A stretch of 64,000 bases of DNA, taken from contig NZ_CP046393.1 in NCBI RefSeq assembly GCF_009734185.1, positions 1,170,501 through 1,234,500 on the forward strand, read 5' to 3'. This document shows positions 8,297 through 17,899 of this stretch, in pieces. The notes under the pieces were generated by a model. That model did no database searches and was not told where the DNA came from. It saw nothing but the letters and a program-made list of their open reading frames with translations. Source of the stretch: Commensalibacter melissae. GTDB taxonomy: Bacteria > Pseudomonadota > Alphaproteobacteria > Acetobacterales > Acetobacteraceae. How positions within the stretch are numbered: position 1 is the first letter of the stretch; each line of letters begins with the position of its first letter. A program made the translations under genes and the position numbers.

Positions 8297-9622
8297 ATGT
8301 CATCTTCTAAAACCGAACCTGAAACAAATTATCAAACCCTTTTACAAACGCATCCAGACTTTATTATTGATGAAAAGAAGGGGCTCTGTTTTGGTAAAGT
8401 TCCACTTCAATCTCTTACTGATCATTATGGTAGTCCTGTATGGGTAATCAATGCAGATATATTAACATCACGTTTTCAAAAACTTTCTAAAGCATTTCTG
8501 CAAAACAAAATGGACATTTCTATTCATTATGCTGTGAAAGCAAATGATCATCTGGCCATACTTGATCTTTTGGCAAAAGAAGGAGCGGGAGTTGACATTG
8601 TCAGTCTGGGTGAATTAAAGAGAGCACTAAAAGTCAATATCAACCCACGAAAAATTTGTTTTTCAGGAGTGGGAAAAAGAGAGGAAGAATTAAAAGCCGC
8701 CATTCAATTAGAAATAGGCCAAATCAATGTTGAGAGCCGTGAAGAGCTTCATCTTATTTCTAAAATAGCAATGGATACAGGAAAAAAAGCCGCAATTTGT
8801 TTAAGAATCAATCCTGATGTCGATGCCAGAACGCATCATAAAATTACTACAGGTTTGGCGGAAAACAAATTTGGTATCGCTTATGAGCAAGCTCTTCAGG
8901 TTTACAAAGAAGCAAGCCAACTGGATAATATTCTCCCATTGGGATTTGATGTCCATATTGGTAGTCAGATTTCATCTGTAGAACCCTATAAAAAAGCTTT
9001 TTTAAAAATGGCGAAACTTGTTAAACAAGCACGTAAAGAAGGATTAGAGGTCTCTGTTCTAGACTGTGGAGGTGGTTTTGGCATTTCTTACTATGACGAA
9101 AAAGAGTCCGACCCATATGCTCTCGCTAATTTAATGCAAGGAATTTTCTCTTCCCTTAATATCCGTATTTGCATTGAACCTGGCCGCTGGCTGGTTGGTC
9201 CGGCAGGCATCCTGATCAGCAAAGTCGTCAGAAGAAAAAACAATGGGCCTGAGGCGCCCCCTTTCATTATTCTTGATGCTGCCATGAACGACCTTTTGCG
9301 CCCAGCGATGTACGATGCGTGGCACGGTATCTTACCTATACAGGCTGAAATATATAAGCGTCCCTTGGAAAAACAGAATATTGACGGTCCAATATGCGAA
9401 TCCAGTGATATTTTTGCTCGCCAACGGTTACTTCCCCAATTAAGGGAAAATGATGAAATTGCCATTCTGGATGCCGGTGCCTATGGACACGTCATGAGTT
9501 CCTCTTATAATGCCCGTCCCCAAGCTTTACAATTGATGATCAAGGATAAAAGATTATTTGTTATCAAACCACGACAAACATTTGAATCCTTATGGAATAA
9601 TGAAACTATACCCAACGGATAA
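8297..9622 (+). CDS. lysA: Diaminopimelate decarboxylase
   Basis: LysA is the PLP enzyme that decarboxylates meso-diaminopimelate to lysine. The 441-residue protein has the PLP-binding Lys81 in HYAVKAND, the glycine-rich phosphate loop DCGGGFGISY, EPGRWLVGPAG, and the substrate-binding CESSDIFA motif whose Cys joins the neighbouring active site. Length is slightly above average because of an N-terminal extension of ~20 residues. In related genomes it follows argH-lptM; here the protease gene lies between. dapD and dapE of the same pathway are at 22.6-24.6 kb. Confidence 0.97.
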   Translation: MSSSKTEPETNYQTLLQTHPDFIIDEKKGLCFGKVPLQSLTDHYGSPVWVINADILTSRFQKLSKAFLQNKMDISIHYAVKANDHLAILDLLAKEGAGVDIVSLGELKRALKVNINPRKICFSGVGKREEELKAAIQLEIGQINVESREELHLISKIAMDTGKKAAICLRINPDVDARTHHKITTGLAENKFGIAYEQALQVYKEASQLDNILPLGFDVHIGSQISSVEPYKKAFLKMAKLVKQARKEGLEVSVLDCGGGFGISYYDEKESDPYALANLMQGIFSSLNIRICIEPGRWLVGPAGILISKVVRRKNNGPEAPPFIILDAAMNDLLRPAMYDAWHGILPIQAEIYKRPLEKQNIDGPICESSDIFARQRLLPQLRENDEIAILDAGAYGHVMSSSYNARPQALQLMIKDKRLFVIKPRQTFESLWNNETIPNG

Positions 9623-9705
9623 TTGATTTATATTATACCGAACATGTAAGCACAGTCAGTCATTATGGCATTCAGATTGGTTTTCTTTTATTTATAAAGG
9701 TCAAT

Positions 9706-9740
9706 AAATAAAAATATATTTAATAAATATGTTTTTATTT
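9706..9740. repeat. AT-only inverted repeat downstream of lysA
   Basis: Two 17-base arms (9706-9722 and 9724-9740), complementary except for one position, form a nearly loopless AT-only palindrome just before the stronger terminator at 9757. It could be a cruciform-prone spot or an auxiliary termination element. Confidence 0.45.
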
Positions 9741-9756
9741 CATTAGGTTTTAATCA

Positions 9757-9788
9757 AAAAAAGCACTTTATTTTTTTAGTGCTTTTTT
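9757..9788. terminator. Bidirectional terminator between lysA and the iron locus
   Basis: An 11-bp perfect inverted repeat AAAAAAGCACT / AGTGCTTTTTT with an AT loop. The A run on one side and T run on the other make it work in both directions for the convergent lysA and hydroxylase genes. Confidence 0.8.
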
Positions 9789-9803
9789 AAAAATTATTTC
9801 AGT

Positions 9804-10487
9804 CTATAGCTCACACCATAATCGCATCAAATTATGATAAACATTTGTCAACTCTAAAATCTGAGGATCATTATCATCCATTCTGGTTCTTAACTTAATA
9901 ATCGACATATCCAGATCAAATAAAACCCGCCTCTTGTCAGAATCTCGAATCATTGACTGGGTCCAGAAAAAAGATGCCCAACGACTGCCACGCGTTATTT
10001 TGCTGACAGAATGCAAGCTGTAGGTTGGGTAAACAATCATGTCGCCAGCAGGAAGCTTGATTGATTGCGCACCACTTGGATCATGCATGATCAGCTCTCC
10101 ACCATCATAATCCTCAGGATTATTTAAAAACAAAGTCGAGGATACATCCGTTCTGATACGCATATTGGCTTCATGAATTGGACGTAACGCATTATCAACA
10201 TGATCGGGAAACTCCATGCCTTCATCATAACGGTTGAATAAAGGCGGGCAAACCCGATAAGGAACAACTGCGGAATTGAAAATCGGATTACGTCCCAGAG
10301 CTTTCAATATAATTTCTCCCAATTCTTTACTTTCGGATGATTTCTGGTCAATTTGTATATTACGCTTGACCTGGGCAGATTGTTCACCTGCTGTTACCTT
10401 ACCATCTACAAAAGGCGCCCGTCTATAAACAGACTGAACGTAAGCCAACTCTTCTTTATTTAAAACTTGAGGAATATGAATGATCAT
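9804..10487 (-). CDS. PKHD-type Fe(II)/2-oxoglutarate hydroxylase (PiuC/YbiX-like)
   Basis: A 227-residue non-haem iron dioxygenase of the PKHD family. The iron ligands and 2-oxoglutarate arginine can be placed: His96 and Asp98 (FPDHVDNA), His159 (YSLHSVSKI) and Arg167 (RGSRW). The family members YbiX and PiuC lie beside siderophore receptors and are iron-regulated; their substrate is not firmly known, though a role in catecholate siderophore handling is suspected. Here it lies 26 bases downstream of the receptor on the same strand, so it is probably in the same Fur-controlled operon. ATG 10487 is preferred over the adjacent TTG. Confidence 0.92.
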   Translation of the reverse strand: MIIHIPQVLNKEELAYVQSVYRRAPFVDGKVTAGEQSAQVKRNIQIDQKSSESKELGEIILKALGRNPIFNSAVVPYRVCPPLFNRYDEGMEFPDHVDNALRPIHEANMRIRTDVSSTLFLNNPEDYDGGELIMHDPSGAQSIKLPAGDMIVYPTYSLHSVSKITRGSRWASFFWTQSMIRDSDKRRVLFDLDMSIIKLRTRMDDNDPQILELTNVYHNLMRLWCEL

Positions 10488-10513
10488 CAAACTAACCTAA
10501 TTATATTTTGAAG

Positions 10514-12814
10514 TTATTCTAACATGTTCAAACTGAACATAAATGCTCTACCATTAGATGGTGTCACACGATTACTGAATAAAGAGTCATAGTTCAAACG
10601 GTTGGTCAGATTGTAAATATTGAACGACACTTTCCAATGATCGTCGAATTTATGAGAAAGCATGGCATCAATCGTTACATTTGATGGTACTTTTGCATTG
10701 TTTCTGTTATTCAAATAAACTGGTCCACGCCATGTTACACCTCCACCAATCAACAGGTTGAATGGTGTATTGGGCATTATATTATACGTTGTCCATAAAT
10801 TTCCCTGATGAGAGGGAACATAGAACATGCGATTTCCCTTGACATTAGGCGTTAAAGAACCTGTAACTTTGCTATGATATGCAGCAAAGGCACCATAAAC
10901 GCTCCAATTATTCGTAATATTACCGGATATACCCAATTCAATCCCCTGATTGTAACCTTTGTCACCCGTACTTGTCACCGCTCCTGACAATGGATCACTA
11001 ACCATCTGGTTGCTTTTTTCAAGATGGAACAAAGATGCTGTCAGTCCCAACCGCTGATTCAAAAGACTCCATTTTCCACCCAGTTCATATAAATGGCTTT
11101 TTTCCGGTTTCATTCCGTTTTGACCATCCTTCATCGGTGCATACGAATTTGTCAAATACATACCTAATGGCGTTGTAGAAGATGACCATGTGAAATAGTA
11201 GGCCTGATTTTCATCAGGATTGAAGAGCAAACTTACTGTCGGATTGAACACATTATCGTTCGTCGACATACGGTGCGTTGTAAAGGATTTGCCCCCTTGG
11301 GTATTATAAAACGCTTCCCAGTTGTCATAACGGAAACCACCCTTAATTGACCAGGCTTTGGTGAACCATATCTGGTCATACAAGAAAACACCAACATCAC
11401 GGGAATGCCCATATCTACGGGATGGATCCCCTACTTTACTGTTGGGATCACCAGGCATGATATGTATTGGATAATCAATCGCATCCGTTGGATGAACAAG
11501 ATTGTTGTTTGGCAGGGATGCGGAAAATTGCCCGTAATGACGGCTTTCATGAGCATAGGCAATGTCAACACCAGCCGTTAATTGATGTTTGATAAAACTT
11601 GTATTGAAATTGGCAATTGTTGATAAAACGTTTTGGAACGACCAAGTGCTCTGTTCATATGGACTTGGACCTGCCGTTTGAATAATAGCATCCTGAGGAC
11701 GACCATCAAAATATGGGTTACTACAATCTGCTGGCGTACATTTAGGTCGTGTAACAGAAAACTGACGTTGATAATTACCATATCGAGTATCGTTATGGAT
11801 AACAATATCAGGAGTGATGTTATAGGTTAAGCGTCCCGTAACCTGGTTATCCTGGGTTTGGTCCTTATCCATTTTGTTACCATACCAATTTCCCCTTCTT
11901 ATTCCATATTCGGTCGCAGGTTTACCAATTGTATGACCAGGTTTTGTAATTACAGGAACGCCATAATCGGGAATTCGATCATCCTGTTGATGTACAAATT
12001 GCAAAACATAACTTAAATCTGTTCCCAGACCAAAAGCTATGGATGGCGCCAGACCCCAACGATGGGAATATAAATTATCTCTTCCCACAACATTATTGCT
12101 GTTGGCCATACCTTCCATACGAACAGCAATATTATCATTAATCTGCTTGTTCAAATCAAAAGTGCCACGGTAATAATCACCGTTTCCACCAGTAAATTCA
12201 GCTTTATATTGATCTTTCAATATTGGTTTTTTTGTTACAACATTAATGGCACCACCCGTAGTTCCATTCCCAAATACAGATGAAGATGGACCCTTAATAA
12301 CCACAACATTTTCATAATTGAAACTGTCACGGCTATAGACACCGAAATCTCTCAGGCCATCTTCATAAATATCATTCTGGGCCTGAAAACCGCGGATGAG
12401 AAACTGATTTCCGGACATGCCGCCACGTCCCTCCCCAACGGAAGAGGTTACCCCCGGTACATTTTTTAATGCTTCATCAAGAGATTTGACATTTTGCTCT
12501 TCCATAATTTTGGCCGGAACAAGATTGATATTCTGAGGGGTATGCATGATATCCTGTGGCATCAAACTGACACCTGTATTCTGCGTCAGAATATTATCAT
12601 TCTTTTTTCCACGAACAAGAATATGCTCATTCGTTGTTGACTGGTTATCTGTTGTTTGATCTTTTGTTATTTGTTGATTTACTTTATTTGCTGATGATGC
12701 AACAGCATTGTTCGATTTTTCTGCATTTGCAGATTTGGTGATGGCGGTATTCCCTAATAATCCGACCATTACTGCCAATGATACAGGTTGAAGCGTCCTT
12801 TTTATTCCTGACAA
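10514..12814 (-). CDS. TonB-dependent siderophore receptor
   Basis: A 766-residue outer-membrane receptor that imports ferric siderophores with energy from TonB. It has a signal peptide ending near SANA, a TonB-box-like segment (EHILVRGK, about residues 63-70), the plug domain with the motif FLIRGFQAQNDIYEDGLRD and the VVIKGPSSSVFGNGTTGGAIN signature, then a ~550-residue 22-strand barrel ending in Leu-Glu after the usual aromatic-rich last strand (AFMFSLNML). The nearest functional relatives are Fiu/FhuE-like receptors, but ligand choice cannot be read from the sequence. The start appears to be TTG 12814; two Fur-box-like sites lie just upstream. Confidence 0.95.
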   Translation of the reverse strand: MSGIKRTLQPVSLAVMVGLLGNTAITKSANAEKSNNAVASSANKVNQQITKDQTTDNQSTTNEHILVRGKKNDNILTQNTGVSLMPQDIMHTPQNINLVPAKIMEEQNVKSLDEALKNVPGVTSSVGEGRGGMSGNQFLIRGFQAQNDIYEDGLRDFGVYSRDSFNYENVVVIKGPSSSVFGNGTTGGAINVVTKKPILKDQYKAEFTGGNGDYYRGTFDLNKQINDNIAVRMEGMANSNNVVGRDNLYSHRWGLAPSIAFGLGTDLSYVLQFVHQQDDRIPDYGVPVITKPGHTIGKPATEYGIRRGNWYGNKMDKDQTQDNQVTGRLTYNITPDIVIHNDTRYGNYQRQFSVTRPKCTPADCSNPYFDGRPQDAIIQTAGPSPYEQSTWSFQNVLSTIANFNTSFIKHQLTAGVDIAYAHESRHYGQFSASLPNNNLVHPTDAIDYPIHIMPGDPNSKVGDPSRRYGHSRDVGVFLYDQIWFTKAWSIKGGFRYDNWEAFYNTQGGKSFTTHRMSTNDNVFNPTVSLLFNPDENQAYYFTWSSSTTPLGMYLTNSYAPMKDGQNGMKPEKSHLYELGGKWSLLNQRLGLTASLFHLEKSNQMVSDPLSGAVTSTGDKGYNQGIELGISGNITNNWSVYGAFAAYHSKVTGSLTPNVKGNRMFYVPSHQGNLWTTYNIMPNTPFNLLIGGGVTWRGPVYLNNRNNAKVPSNVTIDAMLSHKFDDHWKVSFNIYNLTNRLNYDSLFSNRVTPSNGRAFMFSLNMLE

Positions 12815-12840
12815 TTTAAAAATCCATCCAATAAAATACT

Positions 12841-12859
12841 GATAATGATAATTAATAAC
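12841..12859. promoter_or_regulatory. Fur-box-like site 1 upstream of the siderophore receptor
   Basis: GATAATGATAATTAATAAC matches 16 of 19 positions of the classical Fur consensus. It lies 27 bases upstream of the receptor start, where binding would block transcription. Confidence 0.7.
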
Positions 12860-12863
12860 ATGA

Positions 12864-12882
12864 GATATTGAGAATCATTATC
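12864..12882. promoter_or_regulatory. Fur-box-like site 2 upstream of the siderophore receptor
   Basis: GATATTGAGAATCATTATC matches 17 of 19 Fur consensus positions and is offset by 23 bases from site 1. Together the two sites form a tandem operator in the 282-base gap between the receptor and the EVE-domain gene; the rest of that gap is AT-rich and shows nothing else I can name. Confidence 0.75.
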
Positions 12883-13096
12883 AGTATACAGATACAATTG
12901 CAACTGGCGGAAATCAAATAAATCATGATGGTTTGCAAATGAATAAATGGACAACAAAAATTGTAAAATTGTTTTTTACATATTTTTAAAGAGTTATAAT
13001 AAATTTCATCCGTTTGAGATTGACTGAATTTTAATTCAAATTTTCAAAATATGTGATAATAATACAATAGGTATAAAAAATAAATGTTTTATAAAT

Positions 13097-13513
13097 ATGA
13101 CAAATTATTGGTTAATTAAATCGGAACCTTCTGCTTTTTCATGGCAGGAACAATTGAGAAACAAAATCGAACCCTGGACAGGGGTGAGAAATCATCAGGC
13201 AAAAAAAAATCTACAATCAATGAAAAAAAATGATCTGGCTTTTTTCTACCATTCCAATGAAGGTAAGGAAATTGTTGGTATTGTAAGAATTGATAAAGAG
13301 GCCTATCCCGATCCGACCGATACAGAACACAGATGGTTTTGTGTGGATGTAGAGACAATATGTTCGGTACCTGTACCCATTACCCTAAAAAAAATCAAAT
13401 CCATTCCTGAACTGGAAGATATAGCACTTATTAAACAATCCAGATTGTCAGTAATGCCAATCACATCAGAACATTGGAAAATTTTATGTGATCTTGGAAA
13501 TGTGAAATTATAA
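13097..13513 (+). CDS. EVE-domain protein
   Basis: A 138-residue single-domain protein. The opening NYWLIKSEPSAFSW, the WTGVRNHQAKKNL block and FYHSNEGKEIVGIVRI are the hallmarks of the EVE domain, a PUA-like fold that in characterised members binds modified bases in DNA or RNA. Free-standing bacterial EVE proteins are widespread and mostly uncharacterised. It is followed 48 bases later by an RNase D gene on the same strand; joint transcription is possible but functional linkage is only suggested. Confidence 0.92.
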   Translation: MTNYWLIKSEPSAFSWQEQLRNKIEPWTGVRNHQAKKNLQSMKKNDLAFFYHSNEGKEIVGIVRIDKEAYPDPTDTEHRWFCVDVETICSVPVPITLKKIKSIPELEDIALIKQSRLSVMPITSEHWKILCDLGNVKL

Positions 13514-13561
13514 GTCAATTCATTTTTTCTTGCTAAAATTTAATAAACACTTGGACAAGTT

Positions 13562-14224
13562 ATGAAAAATAACAATAAACAAATTCCCGATCATATTCAT
13601 CTTTACCAGCATGACATACCTTCCGGACTAGATCTTGGAAAAATAATCGCAATTGATACTGAGACCATGGGATTAAATCATGATCGAGACCGGCTTTGTT
13701 TGATTCAGTTAAGCAAAGGGGATGGACAGGTTCATATTGTCCAGTTTGTACCGGAATGGCTTGGTGGTAAAGGGTTCAATTCCTGCCCCAATCTAAAAAA
13801 ATTACTTACTGATCCCTCCATTGCAAAATTAATGCACTTTGCCCGATTTGATGTCGGGATATTACAAAAAACCTTTCAAATAAGTATGAAATCCGTAATT
13901 TGTACAAAAATTGCAGCTAAATTGGTCAGAACTTTTACGGATAAACACGGACTGGCTGTTCTATGCAGAGAATTACTTGATATTGAATTAAGTAAACAGC
14001 AACAAACTTCAGATTGGGGTTCACCAACCCTGAGCATTGAACAATTGATCTATGCAGCTGCAGATGTTCTTTATCTTCACCAATTGTGGGAAATCTTGAA
14101 AGTTTTATTAATCAGGGAAAATCGTTTGGAAATTGCAGAAGCCTGTTTTTCATTTTTACCAACAAGAGCCACCCTGGATCAGCTCGGATATCTAGATCCT
14201 GATATATTCGATCATCGTGGTTAA
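13562..14224 (+). CDS. rnd: Ribonuclease D-like 3'-5' exonuclease
   Basis: A 220-residue DEDDy exonuclease. Asp32 and Glu34 (IDTETMGL) form motif I, the HFARFDVGIL segment carries the motif II Asp, and YAAADVLYLHQLW carries the motif III Tyr/Asp pair. It lacks the C-terminal HRDC domains of E. coli RNase D and corresponds to the short, catalytic-domain-only RNase D common in Alphaproteobacteria, expected to trim 3' ends of structured RNAs. It precedes the kdsD-lpt cluster by 88 bases, a gap with a weak hairpin (arms 14234-14240 and 14249-14255). Confidence 0.93.
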   Translation: MKNNNKQIPDHIHLYQHDIPSGLDLGKIIAIDTETMGLNHDRDRLCLIQLSKGDGQVHIVQFVPEWLGGKGFNSCPNLKKLLTDPSIAKLMHFARFDVGILQKTFQISMKSVICTKIAAKLVRTFTDKHGLAVLCRELLDIELSKQQQTSDWGSPTLSIEQLIYAAADVLYLHQLWEILKVLLIRENRLEIAEACFSFLPTRATLDQLGYLDPDIFDHRG

Positions 14225-14312
14225 GAATTTAACAGTTTCATTTCATTTTGAAACTCTATATATATTATTATATCTGTTTTAATAATAATTAAATTTAATC
14301 AAGTGCATTGAA

Positions 14313-15305
14313 ATGACCAAAATTGCCTCATCAGAGATTGATACAGCTCTTGAAGCTCTATCTATAGAATCTAAAGGCATCCTGGATTTGATTAATGCAC
14401 TTCGAGACAAAACCGAACTTACTCAATCTTTCTTGGAAACCGCCAATCTCATATCTGAAATTAATGGTCGGGTGGTATTAACCGGAATTGGCAAATCTGG
14501 GCATATTGCAAAAAAAATTCAATCAACACTGGCCTCCACTGGTACACCATCTCTCTTTGTTCATCCTTCTGAGGCCTCCCATGGAGATCTGGGAATGATT
14601 CAAAAAGATGACATCATTCTGGCTGTATCCGCTTCTGGTGAAACCCAGGAATTATTCAATATAATTATTCATGCAAAACGATTCAGCATCCCATTGATTA
14701 GCATAACAACCAATCCACAATCGACCTTGGCAAAAAATTCTAGCATAATTCTCTCACTTCCCCATTCAAGGGAGGCATGCCCACTGGGATTGGCACCAAC
14801 GACCAGCACGTTAATGCAACTGGCAATGGGAGATGCCCTGGCAATAACATTATTGAAAATGAGGCACTTCACCGCATCAGATTTCGGTATTTATCATCCC
14901 GGTGGTAGATTGGGCAGCAGACTTAAGATTGTTGAAGATTTAATGCACACAGACAAGGATATCCCCTTGGGGCATTCAAGGATGCCTATCACCGATGCAA
15001 TCATGGAAATGACTCAAAAAGCCCTGGGTTGCATTGGTATTATTTCTGAAAATGGGAGGCTGATCGGGCTGATAACAGATGGCGATCTAAGGCGAGCATT
15101 CAACAAGGATATAAGAAAATTGACAACTCAAGAAATCATGAATCCCTCGCCTCTTACCATTAAATCCGATATGCTGGCGGCTGAAGCGCTGAAACTCATG
15201 AATAATGATAGTCATCCCATTACCTGTTTATTTGTCGTGGATTCCAGAAATCATCCAATAGGAGTTTTGCACATTCATGACCTTTTACGAGCGGGCATTG
15301 CATGA
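14313..15305 (+). CDS. kdsD: Arabinose-5-phosphate isomerase
   Basis: KdsD (KpsF family) interconverts ribulose-5-phosphate and arabinose-5-phosphate, the first step to the LPS sugar Kdo. The 330-residue protein has an N-terminal SIS sugar-isomerase domain (GIGKSGHIAKK, residues 58-68; EASHGDLGM; SASGETQE) followed by two CBS domains (about 205-330, with TDGDLRRAF). It opens the envelope operon: the lptC start codon overlaps its stop. The order kdsD-lptC-lptA-lptB is standard; here no kdsC phosphatase is present between them. Confidence 0.95.
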   Translation: MTKIASSEIDTALEALSIESKGILDLINALRDKTELTQSFLETANLISEINGRVVLTGIGKSGHIAKKIQSTLASTGTPSLFVHPSEASHGDLGMIQKDDIILAVSASGETQELFNIIIHAKRFSIPLISITTNPQSTLAKNSSIILSLPHSREACPLGLAPTTSTLMQLAMGDALAITLLKMRHFTASDFGIYHPGGRLGSRLKIVEDLMHTDKDIPLGHSRMPITDAIMEMTQKALGCIGIISENGRLIGLITDGDLRRAFNKDIRKLTTQEIMNPSPLTIKSDMLAAEALKLMNNDSHPITCLFVVDSRNHPIGVLHIHDLLRAGIA

Positions 15306-16075
15306 ATATGTCAACAAACAGTCAACCGAATGAAGAATCTAGTTCAAAAAACAAAATTGAAAGAACCGATTTTCAGGACAAGGAAAAATATTTAAGTCAT
15401 AGATCACAAAATATCATTGAAAGACGGCATATTCCTAAACCCGCAGAAATGGAACGCCGGAACACCATTATGAAGTGGGTTAAATGGGGCCTACCAATTA
15501 CAGCCCTTGTTTTGTTAAGTTCCATTGCTGTCTGGCCGGAGATTGATCGGGCTTTGCATACCAACAAGGAAGTGATGAAACAGCTTTCCCGTATCAAGAT
15601 TGAAAGTGGAACCATGATCGATGCTACTTTTCATGGCTTGGATACACATAATCGACCCTATACCATAACATCTGAAAAAGTTGTTCAGAAATCTAACAAT
15701 AGCAATCTTATCCATCTAGGCAATCCAAAAGCTGATATTTTATTGCAGGACAATGTTTGGATGATGGTCACGGCGGACAAGGGAAATTATACACAGCATG
15801 AACAGGATTTAGGATTGATTAAACATGTTGTTTTATACCGAAATGATGGAGTTTTCATGTATAGCGATATGGCAGACGTTGCTTTAAAGTCCTCTGTTGT
15901 GACTGGCAACAACTGGATTCATGCTGAAGGACCATTTGGCATCTTGGATGCCCAAACCTATTTCCTTGACTTGCATACCGGAATTGCCCAATTTAAGGGA
16001 CCAGGCCGATTGGTCTTGAATGATAATAAAAAAAATAATTCCTCCAATCTTACCCAAGCTAAATCATCGGAATAA
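15302..16075 (+). CDS. lptC: LPS export protein LptC
   Basis: LptC is the bitopic inner-membrane subunit that passes LPS from the LptBFG transporter to LptA. The 257-residue protein has a ~55-residue charged cytoplasmic N-terminus, one membrane helix (WGLPITALVLLSSIAVW, about 61-77), and a periplasmic beta-jellyroll with the family pattern GLDTHNRPYTITSEKV. The N-terminal tail is longer than in E. coli, as usual in Acetobacteraceae. ATG 15302 overlaps the kdsD stop (ATGA); an in-frame ATG at 15308 is an alternative. Assignment rests on pattern and position. Confidence 0.88.
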   Translation: MNMSTNSQPNEESSSKNKIERTDFQDKEKYLSHRSQNIIERRHIPKPAEMERRNTIMKWVKWGLPITALVLLSSIAVWPEIDRALHTNKEVMKQLSRIKIESGTMIDATFHGLDTHNRPYTITSEKVVQKSNNSNLIHLGNPKADILLQDNVWMMVTADKGNYTQHEQDLGLIKHVVLYRNDGVFMYSDMADVALKSSVVTGNNWIHAEGPFGILDAQTYFLDLHTGIAQFKGPGRLVLNDNKKNNSSNLTQAKSSE

Positions 16076-16080
16076 AATTG

Positions 16081-17043
16081 ATGAATAAACGCAATTTATT
16101 ACCTTTTGCCATTTCTAGTATCTTTTATGGCTTTTTCAACATCCATACTATCCATGCTCAAAGTATCGATCTATCACATGGTGGACAGATTACGGTTACA
16201 GCTCTTGGAGGATTTGACTGGGATCAAAACGCCAAAAAAGTGACCGCCTATACTCAAGCCAAGGCAGTTCGTGAAAATGTAACGGTCACAGCAGACAGAC
16301 TTATCGCCTATTATCGAAAAAAAGCTGGCGATACAGAACCAAAGTCCTCTCAAAACCCCAATTCTCAACAAAAAAGCGGTGATATAACACAAAGCGATTC
16401 TGGTTCAAATGAAATTTATCGTCTGTACGCTTATGGTCATGTTCATATTTATACGAATACTGATCAGGCTTGGGGAGATAAAGCGGTTTATGATATTGAT
16501 CAGGCAACCCTGGTTTTAACGGGTAAACATATGAAATTAACCACCCCTCAAAATATCATGACCGCAAAAGATGCCATGGAATATCACTCCCAAACCAGAA
16601 TGTCAGTTGGTCGGGGTGATGCAACCGTAATTAATATCAAAGATGGTCGACAAATCAATGCGGATGTACTGGTTGGCTATAGTAGCCCTGATAATCAAAA
16701 AAAACCTGAACAAAAAAATAACGTGACTGACAGTAAAAAATCTGATGACCTTACCAAATCCGGAAAATTGGAAAAAGTCAACGCATTTGGTAACGTTGTC
16801 GTGCGAACCCAATCTGAAACTGTTCGTGGAGACCGCGGTGTTTATGTTCCCAATACAGGGATTGCTCGCATCGTGGGCAATGTGCATATCACAAGAGGCC
16901 AAAACCAGCTAAATGGTCATGCTGCCATTATCAACATGCATACCGGTATTGCTCACATGACAGAAATGCCTGGTCAAAGAGTCCAGGGACTGGTCGTTCC
17001 GAACCAAGCAAATCAAAATAATCAACCAAGCGGTAAAAAATAG
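16081..17043 (+). CDS. lptA: LPS transport periplasmic protein LptA
   Basis: LptA oligomerises into the bridge that carries LPS across the periplasm. The 320-residue protein has a signal peptide cleaved near IHAQS, then the OstA beta-jellyroll with repeated strands (VTADRLIAYYRKK, AYGHVHIYTNTDQAWGDKAVYD, VNAFGNVVVRTQSETVRGDRGVY). Two low-complexity linkers rich in Gln, Asn, Ser and Lys (about 78-100 and 200-222) make it longer than E. coli LptA (185). ATG 16081 is used; a TTG directly in front is less likely. It is the third gene of the kdsD-lptCAB operon. Confidence 0.92.
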   Translation: MNKRNLLPFAISSIFYGFFNIHTIHAQSIDLSHGGQITVTALGGFDWDQNAKKVTAYTQAKAVRENVTVTADRLIAYYRKKAGDTEPKSSQNPNSQQKSGDITQSDSGSNEIYRLYAYGHVHIYTNTDQAWGDKAVYDIDQATLVLTGKHMKLTTPQNIMTAKDAMEYHSQTRMSVGRGDATVINIKDGRQINADVLVGYSSPDNQKKPEQKNNVTDSKKSDDLTKSGKLEKVNAFGNVVVRTQSETVRGDRGVYVPNTGIARIVGNVHITRGQNQLNGHAAIINMHTGIAHMTEMPGQRVQGLVVPNQANQNNQPSGKK

Positions 17044-17076
17044 TTTTTTAATTTTTATAAGTGAGTTTCAAATTCC

Positions 17077-17856
17077 ATGCCTGAAACCGAATCTGCTTTC
17101 AATAATACATCATCAACCAAAAATTTACCTGATAATGAAGGACTATTTGCCGACAACATAGGAAAAACCTATAAAAAACGACAGGTTGTCAAAAACGTGT
17201 CATTACGCGTTCATCGAGGAGAAGCTGTCGGTCTTTTGGGTCCAAATGGTGCGGGCAAGACTACAAGTTTTTATATGATTGTTGGGTTAGTTCAGCCAGA
17301 TACTGGATCAATTCGCCTTGATAACACAGATATTACGAAATTGCCAATGTATCGGCGAGCAAGACTTGGCATTGGTTATCTGCCTCAAGAGGCAAGTATA
17401 TTTAGGGGGTTGAATGTAGAACAAAATATTATGGCAGTTCTGGAAGTTGTTGAATCCAATGCCGATAAAAGACATAAAACGCTTGATGGATTATTGGCCG
17501 AATTCGGAATTTCACATTTACGACATTCCCCCTCCCTTTCCCTATCTGGTGGAGAAAGACGCCGTTTGGAAATCGCCCGAGCGCTTGCCAGCGATCCGAA
17601 TTACATTCTTTTAGATGAGCCATTAGCTGGAATTGATCCAATTGCTGTCGGAGAGATTCGTGATCTTGTTTCCCATCTCAAAGATCGTGAAATTGGTGTG
17701 TTAATTACGGATCATAATGTAAGAGAAACCCTGGAAATTATTGATAGGGCATATATCATGAACAGTGGACAGCTTCTTATGGAAGGACGTCCTGAAGAAG
17801 TGGTCGCTCATGAAGATGTACGTAGAGTTTATTTGGGGGAAAAATTCACATTATAA
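17077..17856 (+). CDS. lptB: LPS export ABC transporter ATP-binding protein LptB
   Basis: LptB is the cytoplasmic ATPase dimer that powers LPS extraction with LptF and LptG. The 259-residue protein has Walker [10 protein letters not shown], the ABC signature [15 protein letters not shown], Walker [14 protein letters not shown] and the His of the switch region in LITDHNVRE. The first ~20 residues extend beyond the E. coli protein. It closes the operon 33 bases after lptA. In many Alphaproteobacteria rpoN follows; here the next gene is hpf. Confidence 0.97.
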   Translation: MPETESAFNNTSSTKNLPDNEGLFADNIGKTYKKRQVVKNVSLRVHRGEAVGLLGPNGAGKTTSFYMIVGLVQPDTGSIRLDNTDITKLPMYRRARLGIGYLPQEASIFRGLNVEQNIMAVLEVVESNADKRHKTLDGLLAEFGISHLRHSPSLSLSGGERRRLEIARALASDPNYILLDEPLAGIDPIAVGEIRDLVSHLKDREIGVLITDHNVRETLEIIDRAYIMNSGQLLMEGRPEEVVAHEDVRRVYLGEKFTL

Positions 17857-17862
17857 TTCACC

Positions 17863-17899
17863 TTAACGGTTAAAAGTTAACTATAGATCTTACCGTTAA
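17863..17899. repeat. Inverted repeat between lptB and hpf
   Basis: A perfect 8-bp inverted repeat (TTAACGGT / ACCGTTAA) with a 21-base spacer starts seven bases after the lptB stop. No T tract follows; it could be a weak terminator or an operator for hpf. Confidence 0.35.

Noticed and set aside
9091-9465. 124-residue minus-strand frame inside lysA
   Set aside because: It is an antisense shadow of a strongly conserved enzyme and resembles no family.
9706-9740. Long AT palindrome as a mobile-element end
   Set aside because: There is no transposase, no target duplication and no second copy; it is better read as a hairpin next to the lysA terminator.
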